Shown here piece by piece: positions 30,656-30,661 of a stretch of 30,661 nucleotides of DNA (position 1 is the first letter of the stretch; each line of letters opens with the position of its first letter). This stretch comes from a virus. The notes beneath the pieces were generated by a model. The model was not told where the DNA came from. It searched no databases and saw only the letters and a list, made by a program, of their open reading frames with translations. Both the position numbers and the translations under genes were made by a program. The stretch lies in IMG/VR virus record IMGVR_UViG_3300004154_000032, positions 1 through 30,661 of that record. The stretch is one strand, 5' to 3'.

Positions 30656-30661
30656 CCTTCA

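Noticed and set aside
1-30661. Circular genome joined end to end (shared TTCA at both window ends)
   Set aside because: A four-base match is expected by chance, and the left end lies inside a portal gene while the right end is a tRNA remnant.
1-30661. CRISPR array, transposase or insertion sequence
   Set aside because: No spaced direct repeats of CRISPR type and no transposase-like protein or terminal inverted repeats were seen.

Overview
The window is almost entirely the late (structural and lysis) half of a temperate, contractile-tailed (myovirus-type) phage, integrated as a prophage. It opens inside a portal gene and ends in the 3' half of a tRNA-Leu(UAA) gene. That tRNA remnant lacks a pairing 5' half and looks like the attachment-site copy left at the far boundary of a prophage. 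No terminase, integrase, repressor or replication gene is present, so the early half must lie to the left of the window. The DNA is GC-rich, and nearly all genes lie on the + strand in one tightly packed, translationally coupled array with stop/start overlaps and GGAG/GAGG ribosome-binding sites. The host is probably a deltaproteobacterial or Myxococcota-like Gram-negative bacterium. This is an inference from the last + strand gene, a lipoprotein with Cys-rich repeats and a sulfatase-modifying-factor domain, a style common in those groups.

Layout. (1) 1-5325, head module: portal C-terminus, minor head/morphogenesis protein, two small promoter-preceded orphan genes, a block of six 11-bp tandem repeats, a fused prohead protease-scaffold with a nested scaffold start, and the major capsid protein. 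(2) 5421-9044, capsid-associated repeat protein with an internal signal-peptide-like segment, then the head-tail connector and completion genes. (3) 9041-11846, lysis-like cassette: a TIM-barrel hydrolase-like protein (putative endolysin), a single reading frame that strings together a coiled-coil/one-TM holin-like part, a three-TM holin-like part with its own strong internal start, and a Cys-rich lipoprotein-like tail, then a caspase/metacaspase-fold protease with an intact His-Cys dyad. (4) 11846-24363, tail: an unknown protein, a very large sheath, the tube, a chaperone-like pair with a possible -1 frameshift, the tape measure, LysM hub-adaptor, hub, spike, gp25-like wedge and baseplate J. 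(5) 24365-28531, tail periphery: gpI-like protein, beta-helix/Ig tail protein and a fibre-like protein. (6) 28582-30661, distal end: SUMF1 lipoprotein cargo gene, a convergent minus-strand zinc-ribbon gene with its own promoter, a repeat-rich non-coding segment, and the tRNA-Leu remnant.

The most notable point is the caspase-like protease encoded in the lysis region and translationally coupled to a multi-domain membrane protein. This resembles a protease plus membrane-pore pair more than an ordinary phage lysis cassette. Other points of interest are the 11-bp repeat block, the lysis genes collapsed into one frame, the secretion-signal-like segment in a capsid-proximal protein, and the cargo lipoprotein next to the attachment site. 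All functional calls come from reading the translated sequence; no database search was run.
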